The position numbers and the translations under genes were made by a program. From an uncultured Eubacterium sp. (GTDB lineage: Bacteria; Bacillota_A; Clostridia; Lachnospirales; Lachnospiraceae): a DNA stretch of 9,100 nt. Shown here one piece after another: positions 1 to 6,897 of this stretch (its first letter is position 1; every line of letters begins with the position of its first letter). The stretch lies in the NCBI GenBank assembly GCA_910589045.1, contig CAJUSH010000001.1:78301-87400 (forward strand). The letters run 5' to 3'. The notes beneath the pieces were generated by a model. The model searched no databases, was not told the DNA's origin, and was given only the letters and a program-made list of their open reading frames with translations.

Positions 1-3000
1 CAAAAGTAGTAATACCAGATTCGGTAACTGAGATAGGTCAGTATGCATTTTATAACTGCAAAAACATAACCATCTACGGCTACCAGAACTCCTACGCCGA
101 AACCTACGCGAACGAAAACAACATCCCTTTCATGGTTGTCGGGGTTTCAGAGACGGCTACGGCGACAGATGTTTACAAGAAGTTCAAATCCAACTTTAAG
201 ATCGAAGGAACAAAGCTGGAAGGTGATAAAATTTATGGTCCGGAAATTACGGTTGCAGGCAAGACGTTTCATGTATTTGCAGTAGATGCAAATCTGGAAA
301 TGAGTCTGGGTGATACTATACAAGCTGTAGTGGATACGGACAAAAAGAGAATCGAAGTGTTGCTTGGGTTTGAAAACTATAGCGGTTCGGCGGAGATGGC
401 TGGATATGTAAATGAGACGAACTACTGGAGCCAGTCGTATCAACAGGTAAAGGATCTATATCAGAATGTTAGCGGAAAAAAGGTTGATTCAACAAAATTA
501 TGGAATAAGTTCAGCGCAGTGCGAGGAAAGCTACGGAAGGTAGATGCATCCCTTGGTCTGAATGCCAGCGCTTCGATTGCAGGATATATGGAATTTAGTT
601 ACGCATCCGGCGAATTTGTATTTAACGAGGGCGGCGCTGTATTGTTTGCATCTCTTGGAACTGAGGTTGAAGTCAAGTTTCCTCCCTGTTCTGCTTTTTA
701 TGCAACATTGGGATTTCAGGGAGACTTAGAAGGCGGCATTCGTCTGGCGCGACAGAAAGATAGCACCTGGCATCCGATTATGAATGCAGGAGTAGACCTC
801 ACATTAACATTTGGAGTTGGAGCTGGAAGCAAAAAAATAAAAACATATGCAGAGGGAGGCATACAAGGTAAACTGGAATTAGATGTAAAAGTTCCTGCAG
901 CAAATCTTTCGGAAGCATTGATGGCAAGGCTTGCGGCATCACTTTATTTTGACAGCAAAGTATTTGGCTTTGATGGTCCAAGCTATGGGCCGGAAGAATT
1001 TGCATCTGTGCAGTTATATCCGAGGACAAACCGGAGCCAGAGTCTGTTTGACGGAAAAGATCTGCTTGATTTTGACCTGGAAACAGCAACACTGTCAAAA
1101 CGCGGTCATGCGAATTCGCTGTATGCTGCTCGTTCCGGTGACAGCGGAAATGCATTTAACCAGTCGGGAATCTATGAATACTGCGTGCCACAGCTCGCGG
1201 AGTTAAATGATGGGACAAGGCTTTTGGTGTGGGTTGATGACAATGGCGAAAAGTCGGGAATCAATAAAACATCCTTGATGTATGCAGTGTATGATGGCAA
1301 AATATGGAGCAGTCCGATGGCGGTGGCGGAGACCGGCAGCGCAGATAATTATCCGGTAATTTTCTCAGACGGAGAAAAGGTGCAGGTTGTATGGCAGAAA
1401 GCGGCAAAATTATCGGACGAAAATTCGTTGCCGGAATTGCTGGAGACAGTGGAATTGTATTCAGCTGTCTATGCGGATGGCGCATTTGGAGAAGTAGAAC
1501 CGATCACGTCTGCAAACAAAAAATATGAGATGCTGCAGAGCGTGGCGGTATTCGGCTCTGAGGTAGCGGTCGTATGGGTGGAAAATTCAGAAAACAATCC
1601 GTTCCAGACCGAAGGGACGAACAGCATTAAAATGCGCCAGAAGATAAACGGAAGCTGGACAGAGAGTACAGTTGTAACTAATCTGCCGAATGTAGACAAT
1701 CTGAGAGTTGCTTATATCGGCGGAAAGCTCGTTGTTTCCTATGAGACAAATGAAAATTCAGCAGAAAAGATACATCTGATATACAACGGAAAAACGAAAA
1801 CAATCAACGGGTTTAACGCTGACATAGAAGCAGGACTTCTCTATTATCAGACGGAGCAGAGCGTAAAAACCTACGATGTTCTGGGTGATTCGACAGAAAC
1901 GATATTTTCCGGCGTGCTGTCTGACATCACCGTATTAGATGACGGAATACATAAAAACATAGTGACTACGGAATATGATGGGTATTGCAGTGAGTTGGTT
2001 CTTTATCGGTTTGACCGGACGACGGGGTTTTGGTCGGATGCCATTAAATTGACAGATGAAGGAAAATATATTCGTGATTATTCCGCGGTCATGGATGCGG
2101 ACGGGAATATTCAGGCGGCAGTAAATCTGGTAGATGTAAATAAGGACTCTGACTGGATTTATGGAGCGGCGGAGCTCCGCGTGTTTGGATGTACTGGAAT
2201 GAAGGATCTGATTATCGGACGCTTTGTAGCGTATAATACGGAATGTGTACAGCCGGGCACAGCCTTGCCGCTTACGTTTGAAGTTACAAATAACGGTACG
2301 GAAGCTGTGTCGGAGATTCAGGTAGAATTATTGGATCAAAACGATCACGTGATTCAGTCGGGCAATGCAGCCTGTGCGGTGACTCCGGGTGATACGGTTG
2401 AAGTTAGCTATAATTATGAGGTTCCCGTTGCATTGACAAAGCATACGGTTAAAGTCAGGGTATCCCAGCAGGGAGAGACAAAGCTGTCAGATAATACGGT
2501 GGCTACAGAGTTGGGATATGCGGATATTATTATTTCAAATATACATCTAAATGGAACAAACAGTAATGCGAAGCTGATAGGTATCGTGAGCAATATCGGG
2601 TATGAGGACGCCGCGGATGTTAAAGCATATGTCTATGCAGACAGTGTGACGGAAGGAGAGCTATTGGGAGAGGTAGCGCTGGGGAAGGTGGTAAAACAGG
2701 GCAGCGCATCCTTTGAGGTATCCGTTCCGAGTGAGAATTTGACAGTAGATATCAGCGAAGAAGGGAAGGCACTTTATGCAAAGGTCGAGACCTCTTCTGT
2801 TGAGGCAAGTGAAGGAAATAATCAGGGGATGTATCTGGTAAAGGCATCTTCAAAGGAACCGATTGCCATGAACTATCATGAAGTATCTCTGAAAAGGGGT
2901 GAAACACTTCAACTGGAAGCGACATACAGCGAGTTGGTTGATCTGTCTGCGCAGACAGTATCATGGTCTGTGGACGATGCATCGGTTGTATCGGTAAATG

Positions 3001-4535
3001 ATGGAATGCTTACGGCAAATAGCGCGGGAACGGCGACGGTTACGGCTAACGCAGGAGGTCGGGAGGCGACGTGCAAGGTGACTGTCTATGATGTGGCTCC
3101 TGTTATGGGTATCTATTTGTCAGAGGCGTCCGTTACAGTTGAAAAGGGAAGTACAAAGCGGTTGTCTGCACAGGTGCTTCCGACTGACGCAGTTAATCAG
3201 GACATTACATGGGAATCCGGTGATCAGTCGGTTGCGACCGTGAACAAATCCGGTGTAGTTACGGGAATTTCTGCGGGGACGACAGAGATTACGGCTTATT
3301 CAAAAGACGGTGGATTTCCGGCTGTCTGTAAAGTAACCGTGACCCAAAGCGAGAAAGGGACATTTACAGCGAGCTTCCAGAGCGGTGATGGAGGCAGCGG
3401 CAGCCGTCCGAACAGTATTACAGAGCAGGCGGAAACGGAATTTAAGCTTCCGAAAAATACGTTTACAAACGGTTCGGCACAGTTTTTAGGGTGGAGTGAC
3501 GGAGAAACGGTTTATGAGGCAGGTACATCGTACCGAATGCCATATCATAATGTAGTATTTACCGCAGTATGGAGTAGAAAAGAATCTGAATTCAAAAAAA
3601 TACAGGGGATTACGCTAAGTATGTCTCAGGCAGTAACGTCGGATGGAAAAACGGTACAGTTGACTGCAACTGTGAAGCCGGATGATGCGGAAAATAAGAA
3701 ATTAAAATGGACTTCCGACAACGAATCCGTAGCCACCGTAGACAGCAACGGGTTAGTCACAGCAGTCGGTGAGGGCAAAGCAACAATCACAGCAAGCAGT
3801 ACCGACGGCAGCAACATCAGCGCGTCCTGTGTGATATCTGTCACGAAGCAGTCGGGAGGAAGTGGTTCCTCAACCCCGACACCCCCGACGAATCCGGGCA
3901 CGCCGACAAATCCGAACGTACCGACAACCCCGGGCACCCCGACGAATCCGTCAACACCCACCAACCCGGGCACCCCGACAAATCCGTCGCAACCGGGTGA
4001 CAGCAGCCTGGAGACATCGCTTTTATACTATATTGTCAAATTTGACGCAAACGGCGGCAAGAATTTGAGCCGCAAAACGATGACGCTTTTAAATGACGAC
4101 AACCTTGGAATTTTGCCGAAAACGACACGAAAGAATTATACGTTTAAGGGCTGGTATACGCAGAAAACAGGTGGTAAGAAAGTAACGAAGAACACGGTAT
4201 TAAACGCAGCCACGACCTTATATGCGCAGTGGACAAAGGTGACAAAGCCGGCGCAGGTGCTGTCAACCTCACTTGAGGTTTCAAAGAAGGGGCAGCTTAC
4301 GGTCAGCGTGAAAAAGGTGAAGGGTGCAACGGGATATGAGATTGCTTATTCCACAAATAAGAAATTCCCGGCATCCGCTACGAAAAAGGTGCGGATGACT
4401 GCATTGAAAAAAACGCTGAAAAATTTGAAGTCAGGAAAAACCTATTATGTGAAGATACGTGCTTACAAAACGGATTCGAGCGGCAACCGGGTTTATGGAG
4501 CTTACAGTTTGGCAAACAGTATAGAGATACTGTAG
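1..4535 (+). CDS. Giant multidomain surface protein, 5'-partial (LRR / propeller / CARDB / Big_2 / B-repeat / Fn3)
   Basis: The reading frame is open from nt 3, so the Met at nt 132 is internal and the true start lies outside the window. Nt 3-130 read as the end of a BspA-type LRR array (IPDSVTEIGQYAF...IYGYQNSYAETYA). Nt ~150-1060 are a beta-rich, Gly-rich region I cannot name. Nt ~1170-2195 hold repeated strand motifs (LLVWVDD, VQVVWQK, VAVVWVE, LVVSYET) that look like beta-propeller blades. Two CARDB-like domains follow (~2205-2510, ~2520-2850), then Big_2 domains (~2856-3092, ~3104-3350, ~3598-3850) with a B-repeat-like domain at ~3361-3575, a Pro/Thr linker (~3857-4005), an InlB-type B-repeat (~4020-4237, ending FKGWYTQ...LYAQW) and an Fn3-like C-terminus (~4246-4532). 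There is no LPXTG motif or C-terminal membrane segment, so attachment must come from the missing N-terminus or be non-covalent. A role in adhesion or carbohydrate/protein binding is inferred from the domains. Confidence 0.9.
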   Translation, partial: KVVIPDSVTEIGQYAFYNCKNITIYGYQNSYAETYANENNIPFMVVGVSETATATDVYKKFKSNFKIEGTKLEGDKIYGPEITVAGKTFHVFAVDANLEMSLGDTIQAVVDTDKKRIEVLLGFENYSGSAEMAGYVNETNYWSQSYQQVKDLYQNVSGKKVDSTKLWNKFSAVRGKLRKVDASLGLNASASIAGYMEFSYASGEFVFNEGGAVLFASLGTEVEVKFPPCSAFYATLGFQGDLEGGIRLARQKDSTWHPIMNAGVDLTLTFGVGAGSKKIKTYAEGGIQGKLELDVKVPAANLSEALMARLAASLYFDSKVFGFDGPSYGPEEFASVQLYPRTNRSQSLFDGKDLLDFDLETATLSKRGHANSLYAARSGDSGNAFNQSGIYEYCVPQLAELNDGTRLLVWVDDNGEKSGINKTSLMYAVYDGKIWSSPMAVAETGSADNYPVIFSDGEKVQVVWQKAAKLSDENSLPELLETVELYSAVYADGAFGEVEPITSANKKYEMLQSVAVFGSEVAVVWVENSENNPFQTEGTNSIKMRQKINGSWTESTVVTNLPNVDNLRVAYIGGKLVVSYETNENSAEKIHLIYNGKTKTINGFNADIEAGLLYYQTEQSVKTYDVLGDSTETIFSGVLSDITVLDDGIHKNIVTTEYDGYCSELVLYRFDRTTGFWSDAIKLTDEGKYIRDYSAVMDADGNIQAAVNLVDVNKDSDWIYGAAELRVFGCTGMKDLIIGRFVAYNTECVQPGTALPLTFEVTNNGTEAVSEIQVELLDQNDHVIQSGNAACAVTPGDTVEVSYNYEVPVALTKHTVKVRVSQQGETKLSDNTVATELGYADIIISNIHLNGTNSNAKLIGIVSNIGYEDAADVKAYVYADSVTEGELLGEVALGKVVKQGSASFEVSVPSENLTVDISEEGKALYAKVETSSVEASEGNNQGMYLVKASSKEPIAMNYHEVSLKRGETLQLEATYSELVDLSAQTVSWSVDDASVVSVNDGMLTANSAGTATVTANAGGREATCKVTVYDVAPVMGIYLSEASVTVEKGSTKRLSAQVLPTDAVNQDITWESGDQSVATVNKSGVVTGISAGTTEITAYSKDGGFPAVCKVTVTQSEKGTFTASFQSGDGGSGSRPNSITEQAETEFKLPKNTFTNGSAQFLGWSDGETVYEAGTSYRMPYHNVVFTAVWSRKESEFKKIQGITLSMSQAVTSDGKTVQLTATVKPDDAENKKLKWTSDNESVATVDSNGLVTAVGEGKATITASSTDGSNISASCVISVTKQSGGSGSSTPTPPTNPGTPTNPNVPTTPGTPTNPSTPTNPGTPTNPSQPGDSSLETSLLYYIVKFDANGGKNLSRKTMTLLNDDNLGILPKTTRKNYTFKGWYTQKTGGKKVTKNTVLNAATTLYAQWTKVTKPAQVLSTSLEVSKKGQLTVSVKKVKGATGYEIAYSTNKKFPASATKKVRMTALKKTLKNLKSGKTYYVKIRAYKTDSSGNRVYGAYSLANSIEIL
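3897..3986 (+). repeat. 36-bp period repeat encoding Pro/Thr linker
   Basis: The 18-nt unit encoding GTPTNP starts at 3897, 3933 and 3969, so the period is 36 nt or 12 residues (GTPTNP followed by NVPTTP, STPTNP or SQPG). The three units differ only at synonymous positions. This is an extended linker separating the Big_2 block from the terminal B-repeat and Fn3 domains, and it is more GC-rich than its surroundings. Such tracts commonly vary in copy number between strains. Confidence 0.8.
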
Positions 4536-4553
4536 CGATCATATTGATATTGT

Positions 4554-4570
4554 CACATGTGTTATGATTT
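4554..4570. repeat. Left arm of perfect 17-bp inverted repeat around the 4600 gene
   Basis: CACATGTGTTATGATTT is the exact reverse complement of 5082-5098, with the 4600-5061 gene between the arms. It begins 18 bp after the stop of the large surface gene and ends 29 bp before the next ATG. The first eight bases are themselves a palindrome (CACATGTG). Bases 4560-4568 (TGT-TATGAT) would fit an extended -10 promoter element, but no convincing -35 sits at the right spacing, so a promoter here is only a possibility. Confidence 0.85.
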
Positions 4571-4586
4571 GAAACATACTGAAGAA

Positions 4587-4594
4587 AAGAGGAG
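4587..4594 (+). promoter_or_regulatory. Ribosome binding site that decides the start of the 4600 gene
   Basis: AAGAGGAG ends 5 nt before the ATG at 4600, which is a normal spacing. An in-frame GTG at 4594 overlaps the last base of this site and so cannot be the start it serves; the ATG at 4600 is preferred. Confidence 0.75.
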
Positions 4595-4599
4595 TGCCC

Positions 4600-5061
4600 A
4601 TGTTAAGAAAATTAAAAACAGTAGTTATCATGATGTTATGTGTTATATTAGTGCTGCCATTATCAACGCAGACTATTCAGGCGAAAAATGTAAGCAAGAA
4701 ATCGATAACGGTAACACTGAACGAAAATAATCCATCCAAAAAGTATGACTTTAAGTTTAAAAAGGGCGCAAAGGTTGCGGTGAAAGTAAAGGTTCTCAGT
4801 GTATCCGGAAAAGCAGAGGAAAAAGAGATATGCTTTGCTTACATTGGTACGAATGAGGGAAAAGGCTCATTATTTTATGATCTGAAAACGAGTAAGCTCA
4901 AAAAAAATAAATCTTTCACGTCAAACGAGCTGGTTTATTATCCTTGTGAATGGGGAGATGTTACTTTTGAATTGCCAAAAGGGATTGAATCGATGAAATT
5001 GAAGGTTACGTTTACTTCTACGGATGGAAAAGAAATGATTAAATCTGTAAAAAAGGCATAG
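4600..5061 (+). CDS. Small secreted lysine-rich protein, unknown family (copy 1)
   Basis: This encodes 153 residues. Residues 1-28 are a signal peptide (LRKLK, then a hydrophobic stretch, then TIQA before a KN mature start). The mature part is about 125 residues, strongly basic, and alternates hydrophobic and polar residues as an all-beta protein would (SITVTL, KYDFKFKKGAKVAVKVKVLSV, VTFELP, MKLKVTFTS). I do not recognise a family; the strand pattern resembles PPC-type or Ig-like secreted domains, but no diagnostic motif is visible. A paralogue lies at 6898-7368 with about half the positions identical by eye, the best blocks being KKGAKV, VKVLSVSGKA, YPC and KVTF. The start at 4600 is chosen because of the ribosome site at 4587-4594. 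The gene stands alone between a pair of 17-bp inverted repeats. No catalytic motif is seen; a binding or wall-associated role would be a guess. Confidence 0.85.
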   Translation: MLRKLKTVVIMMLCVILVLPLSTQTIQAKNVSKKSITVTLNENNPSKKYDFKFKKGAKVAVKVKVLSVSGKAEEKEICFAYIGTNEGKGSLFYDLKTSKLKKNKSFTSNELVYYPCEWGDVTFELPKGIESMKLKVTFTSTDGKEMIKSVKKA

Positions 5062-5081
5062 TAGAGGAGCTGTAGTATAAA

Positions 5082-5098
5082 AAATCATAACACATGTG
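5082..5098. repeat. Right arm of perfect 17-bp inverted repeat around the 4600 gene
   Basis: AAATCATAACACATGTG is the exact reverse complement of 4554-4570 and lies 21 bp after the stop at 5061. The element bounded by the two arms is 545 bp. The arm is also about 105 bp upstream of the cohesin-dockerin gene at 5204, so it could belong to that promoter region instead. No direct repeat that could be a target-site duplication is visible outside the arms (TATTGT on the left, GAAATT on the right). Confidence 0.85.
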
Positions 5099-5135
5099 GA
5101 AATTTAATGTAAGATAAATTTAGCCTTGAAACGGA

Positions 5136-5165
5136 TTGTCGGAGATTATCGCGCAGAAATAATAT
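5136..5165 (+). promoter_or_regulatory. Candidate sigma-70-type promoter for the cohesin-dockerin operon
   Basis: TTGTCG at 5136-5141 and TAATAT at 5160-5165 are separated by 18 bp, and transcription would start near 5172, about 30 nt before the ATG at 5204. The match is 4 of 6 at -35 and 5 of 6 at -10. It lies in the only sizeable gap upstream of the operon. Chance matches of this quality are common, so the call is tentative. Confidence 0.35.
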
Positions 5166-5203
5166 TCCGGTGAAGCAGAGTTAAAAAACGGAGGAATGCA
5201 AAA

Positions 5204-5929
5204 ATGAAAATTATAAAAAAAGTGGCGGCGGGGATATTAGGCATAGTGCTCTGCACAGTTCTTTCTTCAGGCGCTGTTTTCGCAGAGGAAGAGGGTGGTG
5301 CGGCGCTTGCGATCCGACAGGAAGTAGACATGTCAAGCTGCAGGCAGGGAGATGTGATAACACTGAGCATCTATCTGAAAGGAAGTAATGAGACATGGGA
5401 AATTTCAGATTTCAAAGGCATTTTAGAATATGACAACAGCCTTTTTTCCCTCGGACAGGCAGATGTCCTGCCAGCTGCAGGCGGTCAGGTCAGTAAAAAA
5501 ACATTTGATTTGTCGTCCTGTGAGTTCAGCGTTACCTATGACTCCGATATCACGGTTTCAAATAATGTCCCGGTTGTGCAGTTAAAGCTGCATGTCAATG
5601 AAAAGGCGACAACGGGAAAGACGACTGTTTGTGTTACATATCTGGAATGGCAGGCATCTGACGGAACGGGAAAAAGCGAGGTCGAGCACCGGGTTCCCTC
5701 ATCCATTACAATTTCCGAGGCAGAAAAGCCGGTGGCTGCGGGGGATGTGAATCTGGACGGCAAGGTCACATTGACGGACGTAAAATACATTATGCAGTAC
5801 TGCAACGGAGTTAAAACATTAAACAGTGAGCAGAAAACAAATGCGGATGTAAACGGAGACGGCAAGGTTACGCTGGCAGATGCGAAGCTGATCATGAAGT
5901 ACTGTAATAACGAAATCAGTAATTTTTAG
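5204..5929 (+). CDS. Secreted cohesin-like / type I dockerin protein
   Basis: This encodes 241 residues. A signal peptide covers residues 1-27 (GAVFA then EEE). Residues ~35-172 have the strand order and motifs of a cohesin-like domain (GDVITLSIYL, FKGILEYDNSLFSLG, VPVVQLKLHV, TTGKTTVCVTYLEW). Residues ~180-239 form a type I dockerin: two Ca-binding loops with the DxNxDGxxxxxD pattern, at D181-N183-D185-D192 and D215-N217-D219-D226, each followed by a helix (KYIMQYCNG, KLIMKYCNN). Dockerins bind cohesins on scaffold or anchoring proteins outside the cell. Having both modules in one small protein lets it act as an adaptor. The ATG at 5204 has a GGAGG site at 5190-5194. The stop is 17 nt before the next gene, which carries a cohesin-like domain and a membrane anchor, so the two are almost certainly co-transcribed. 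No enzyme domain is present. The dockerin call is firm; the cohesin call is by eye. Confidence 0.88.
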   Translation: MKIIKKVAAGILGIVLCTVLSSGAVFAEEEGGAALAIRQEVDMSSCRQGDVITLSIYLKGSNETWEISDFKGILEYDNSLFSLGQADVLPAAGGQVSKKTFDLSSCEFSVTYDSDITVSNNVPVVQLKLHVNEKATTGKTTVCVTYLEWQASDGTGKSEVEHRVPSSITISEAEKPVAAGDVNLDGKVTLTDVKYIMQYCNGVKTLNSEQKTNADVNGDGKVTLADAKLIMKYCNNEISNF

Positions 5930-5946
5930 AAGAGGAGGGCAATGAG

Positions 5947-6711
5947 ATGAAGAAAAAATTTTTTGCGGTTCTGGTGATGGTATGTGCATATTTTATAAGC
6001 ACGGTACAACCGGTGCTGGCAGATGGTGCACCGCGGTTGTCGGCAAGTGCGGATGCGGCGAAGGCGGATCAGGGAGAGACGGTGAAGGTGAAAGTCAACT
6101 TAAGCAATAACCCGAAAATTTCGACATTCGGGATGTCACTGAGCTATGATGCGGATGCATTTGAGTACAGGGATTGCAGCTGGAGCAGCTCCATCGGCGG
6201 AAATAACATGAAGATGGCATCAGACGCAGACGGGAGCGTGAGTTTATCGCTCGTGTGTGATGAAAATTACGGCGTAGACGGAACGGTGGCAACTCTTAGC
6301 TTCCGGGCAAAAAAGGACAACGCTGCCGTTGACATGAATATAAGCCTGCGGGAGATGACGGACAAGAATCTGGATGATGTGACAAACTGCAAGGTGTCAA
6401 AAACTGTGGGAGTGCCAAAGGCCGCAGAAAAAAATGGGGCAGAGAAGAATGCTTCTGAAAAAACAGAGAAAAGGGAGGCAGAGACATCGAAGGAAACGTC
6501 GGGCGTAAAAACCACCGCACAGAAACCGAAGGAGGGGACGAAGGTAAAAAGCGCGGCTGTGTCAAAAACAACCAGTACGTCCTCCGGAACGGATGAGAGC
6601 TACAAGACCGGCGTGCTGGCAGGAGAGGATCTGCTCTTTGTCATTGCAGCCGTATGCGGATTGGCGGCATTTGCCGTTTGGAACGAGAGGAGGAAAGGAA
6701 CCTGGAGCTGA
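5947..6711 (+). CDS. Membrane-anchored cohesin-domain surface protein
   Basis: This encodes 254 residues. A signal peptide covers residues 1-25 (QPVLA then DGAPR). Residues ~30-155 fit a cohesin domain: KADQGETVKVKVNLSN, STFGMSLSYDADAFEY, then VDGTVATLSFRAKKDN, the classic strand order ending in a 'DG-x-ATL-F-x-K' strand. Residues ~156-225 are a low-complexity Lys/Glu/Thr/Ser stalk (EKNGAEKNASEKTEKREAE). A single hydrophobic segment (residues ~228-245, LLFVIAAVCGLAAFAVW) followed by NERRK anchors the C-terminus with the cohesin outside. There is no LPXTG sortase motif. The ATG at 5947 is preceded by AGGAGG at 5933-5938. It lies 17 nt after the dockerin gene, so a role as that protein's anchor is a natural inference, although cohesin-dockerin specificity cannot be read from sequence alone. 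The architecture is that of a minimal anchoring scaffoldin with one cohesin. Confidence 0.85.
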   Translation: MKKKFFAVLVMVCAYFISTVQPVLADGAPRLSASADAAKADQGETVKVKVNLSNNPKISTFGMSLSYDADAFEYRDCSWSSSIGGNNMKMASDADGSVSLSLVCDENYGVDGTVATLSFRAKKDNAAVDMNISLREMTDKNLDDVTNCKVSKTVGVPKAAEKNGAEKNASEKTEKREAETSKETSGVKTTAQKPKEGTKVKSAAVSKTTSTSSGTDESYKTGVLAGEDLLFVIAAVCGLAAFAVWNERRKGTWS

Positions 6712-6715
6712 CTTG

Positions 6716-6725
6716 AAGGAGGGGG
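6716..6725 (+). promoter_or_regulatory. Strong ribosome binding site for the 25-codon ORF at 6734
   Basis: AAGGAGGGGG is a near-ideal Shine-Dalgarno match. It lies just after the stop of the cohesin gene, with 8 nt between the end of the G run and the ATG at 6734 (11 nt from the AAGGAGG core). It is the main reason to believe that the very short ORF is, or once was, translated. Confidence 0.6.
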
Positions 6726-6733
6726 AATAGCCT

Positions 6734-6811
6734 ATGAGGAAACAAATCATGGCAGGCATATTGGTGCTGGCGATGGTTGGAATGGCGGCAGGCAGCAGTA
6801 CCGGGGCGTAG
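6734..6811 (+). CDS. 25-residue ORF that is essentially only a signal peptide; possible gene remnant
   Basis: The ORF starts MRKQIMAGILVLAMVGMA and ends GSSTGA before a TAG stop. It has a basic N-terminus, a hydrophobic core and small residues near the end, so it has the full make-up of a signal peptide but no mature protein. A strong ribosome site at 6716-6725 and its position 22 nt after the cohesin gene suggest a third cistron of that operon. All three frames hit stops before or near the inverted repeat at 6842, so a simple frameshift does not restore a long protein. It may be the 5' remnant of a deleted or insertion-interrupted secreted-protein gene, or a genuine small membrane peptide. 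Too short to be certain. Confidence 0.45.
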   Translation: MRKQIMAGILVLAMVGMAAGSSTGA

Positions 6812-6841
6812 AAGCTGATATGTGTTAAAAATGGTTAATAG

Positions 6842-6858
6842 ATTCACATGTGTTATGT
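6842..6858. repeat. Left arm of 17-bp inverted repeat around the 6898 gene
   Basis: ATTCACATGTGTTATGT pairs with 7396-7412 at 16 of 17 positions. It contains the same 13-base core (CACATGTGTTATG, 6845-6857) as the arm upstream of the paralogue at 4600. It ends 39 bp before the ATG at 6898. A weaker, possibly decayed, similarity (ATATGTGTTA) lies at 6818-6827. Confidence 0.8.
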
Positions 6859-6897
6859 ATTCACTTCATGTTTACACAAAAGAAAAGAGGAAAATAT

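Noticed and set aside
3626..3973. Long antisense open frame rich in Gly-Val-Pro
   Set aside because: It is the complement of the repetitive Pro/Thr linker and Big_2 codons, with no ribosome site; a by-product of biased codon use.
3897..3986. CRISPR-like regular repeat
   Set aside because: The 36-bp period lies inside a coding frame and encodes a Pro/Thr linker; the stretches between units are related coding repeats, not unique spacers.
4400..4535. Sortase (LPXTG) anchor at the end of the large surface protein
   Set aside because: The C-terminus ends directly in an Fn3-like domain, with no LPXTG, hydrophobic segment or basic tail.
4544..4568. TTGATA / TATGAT pair as a standard promoter for the 4600 gene
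   Set aside because: The spacer is only 13 bp, too short for a sigma-70-type promoter; only an extended -10 reading remains possible.
6818..6827. Possible fifth copy of the repeat core (ATATGTGTTA)
   Set aside because: Only part of the core matches and the palindrome is broken; in an AT-rich gap this can be chance.
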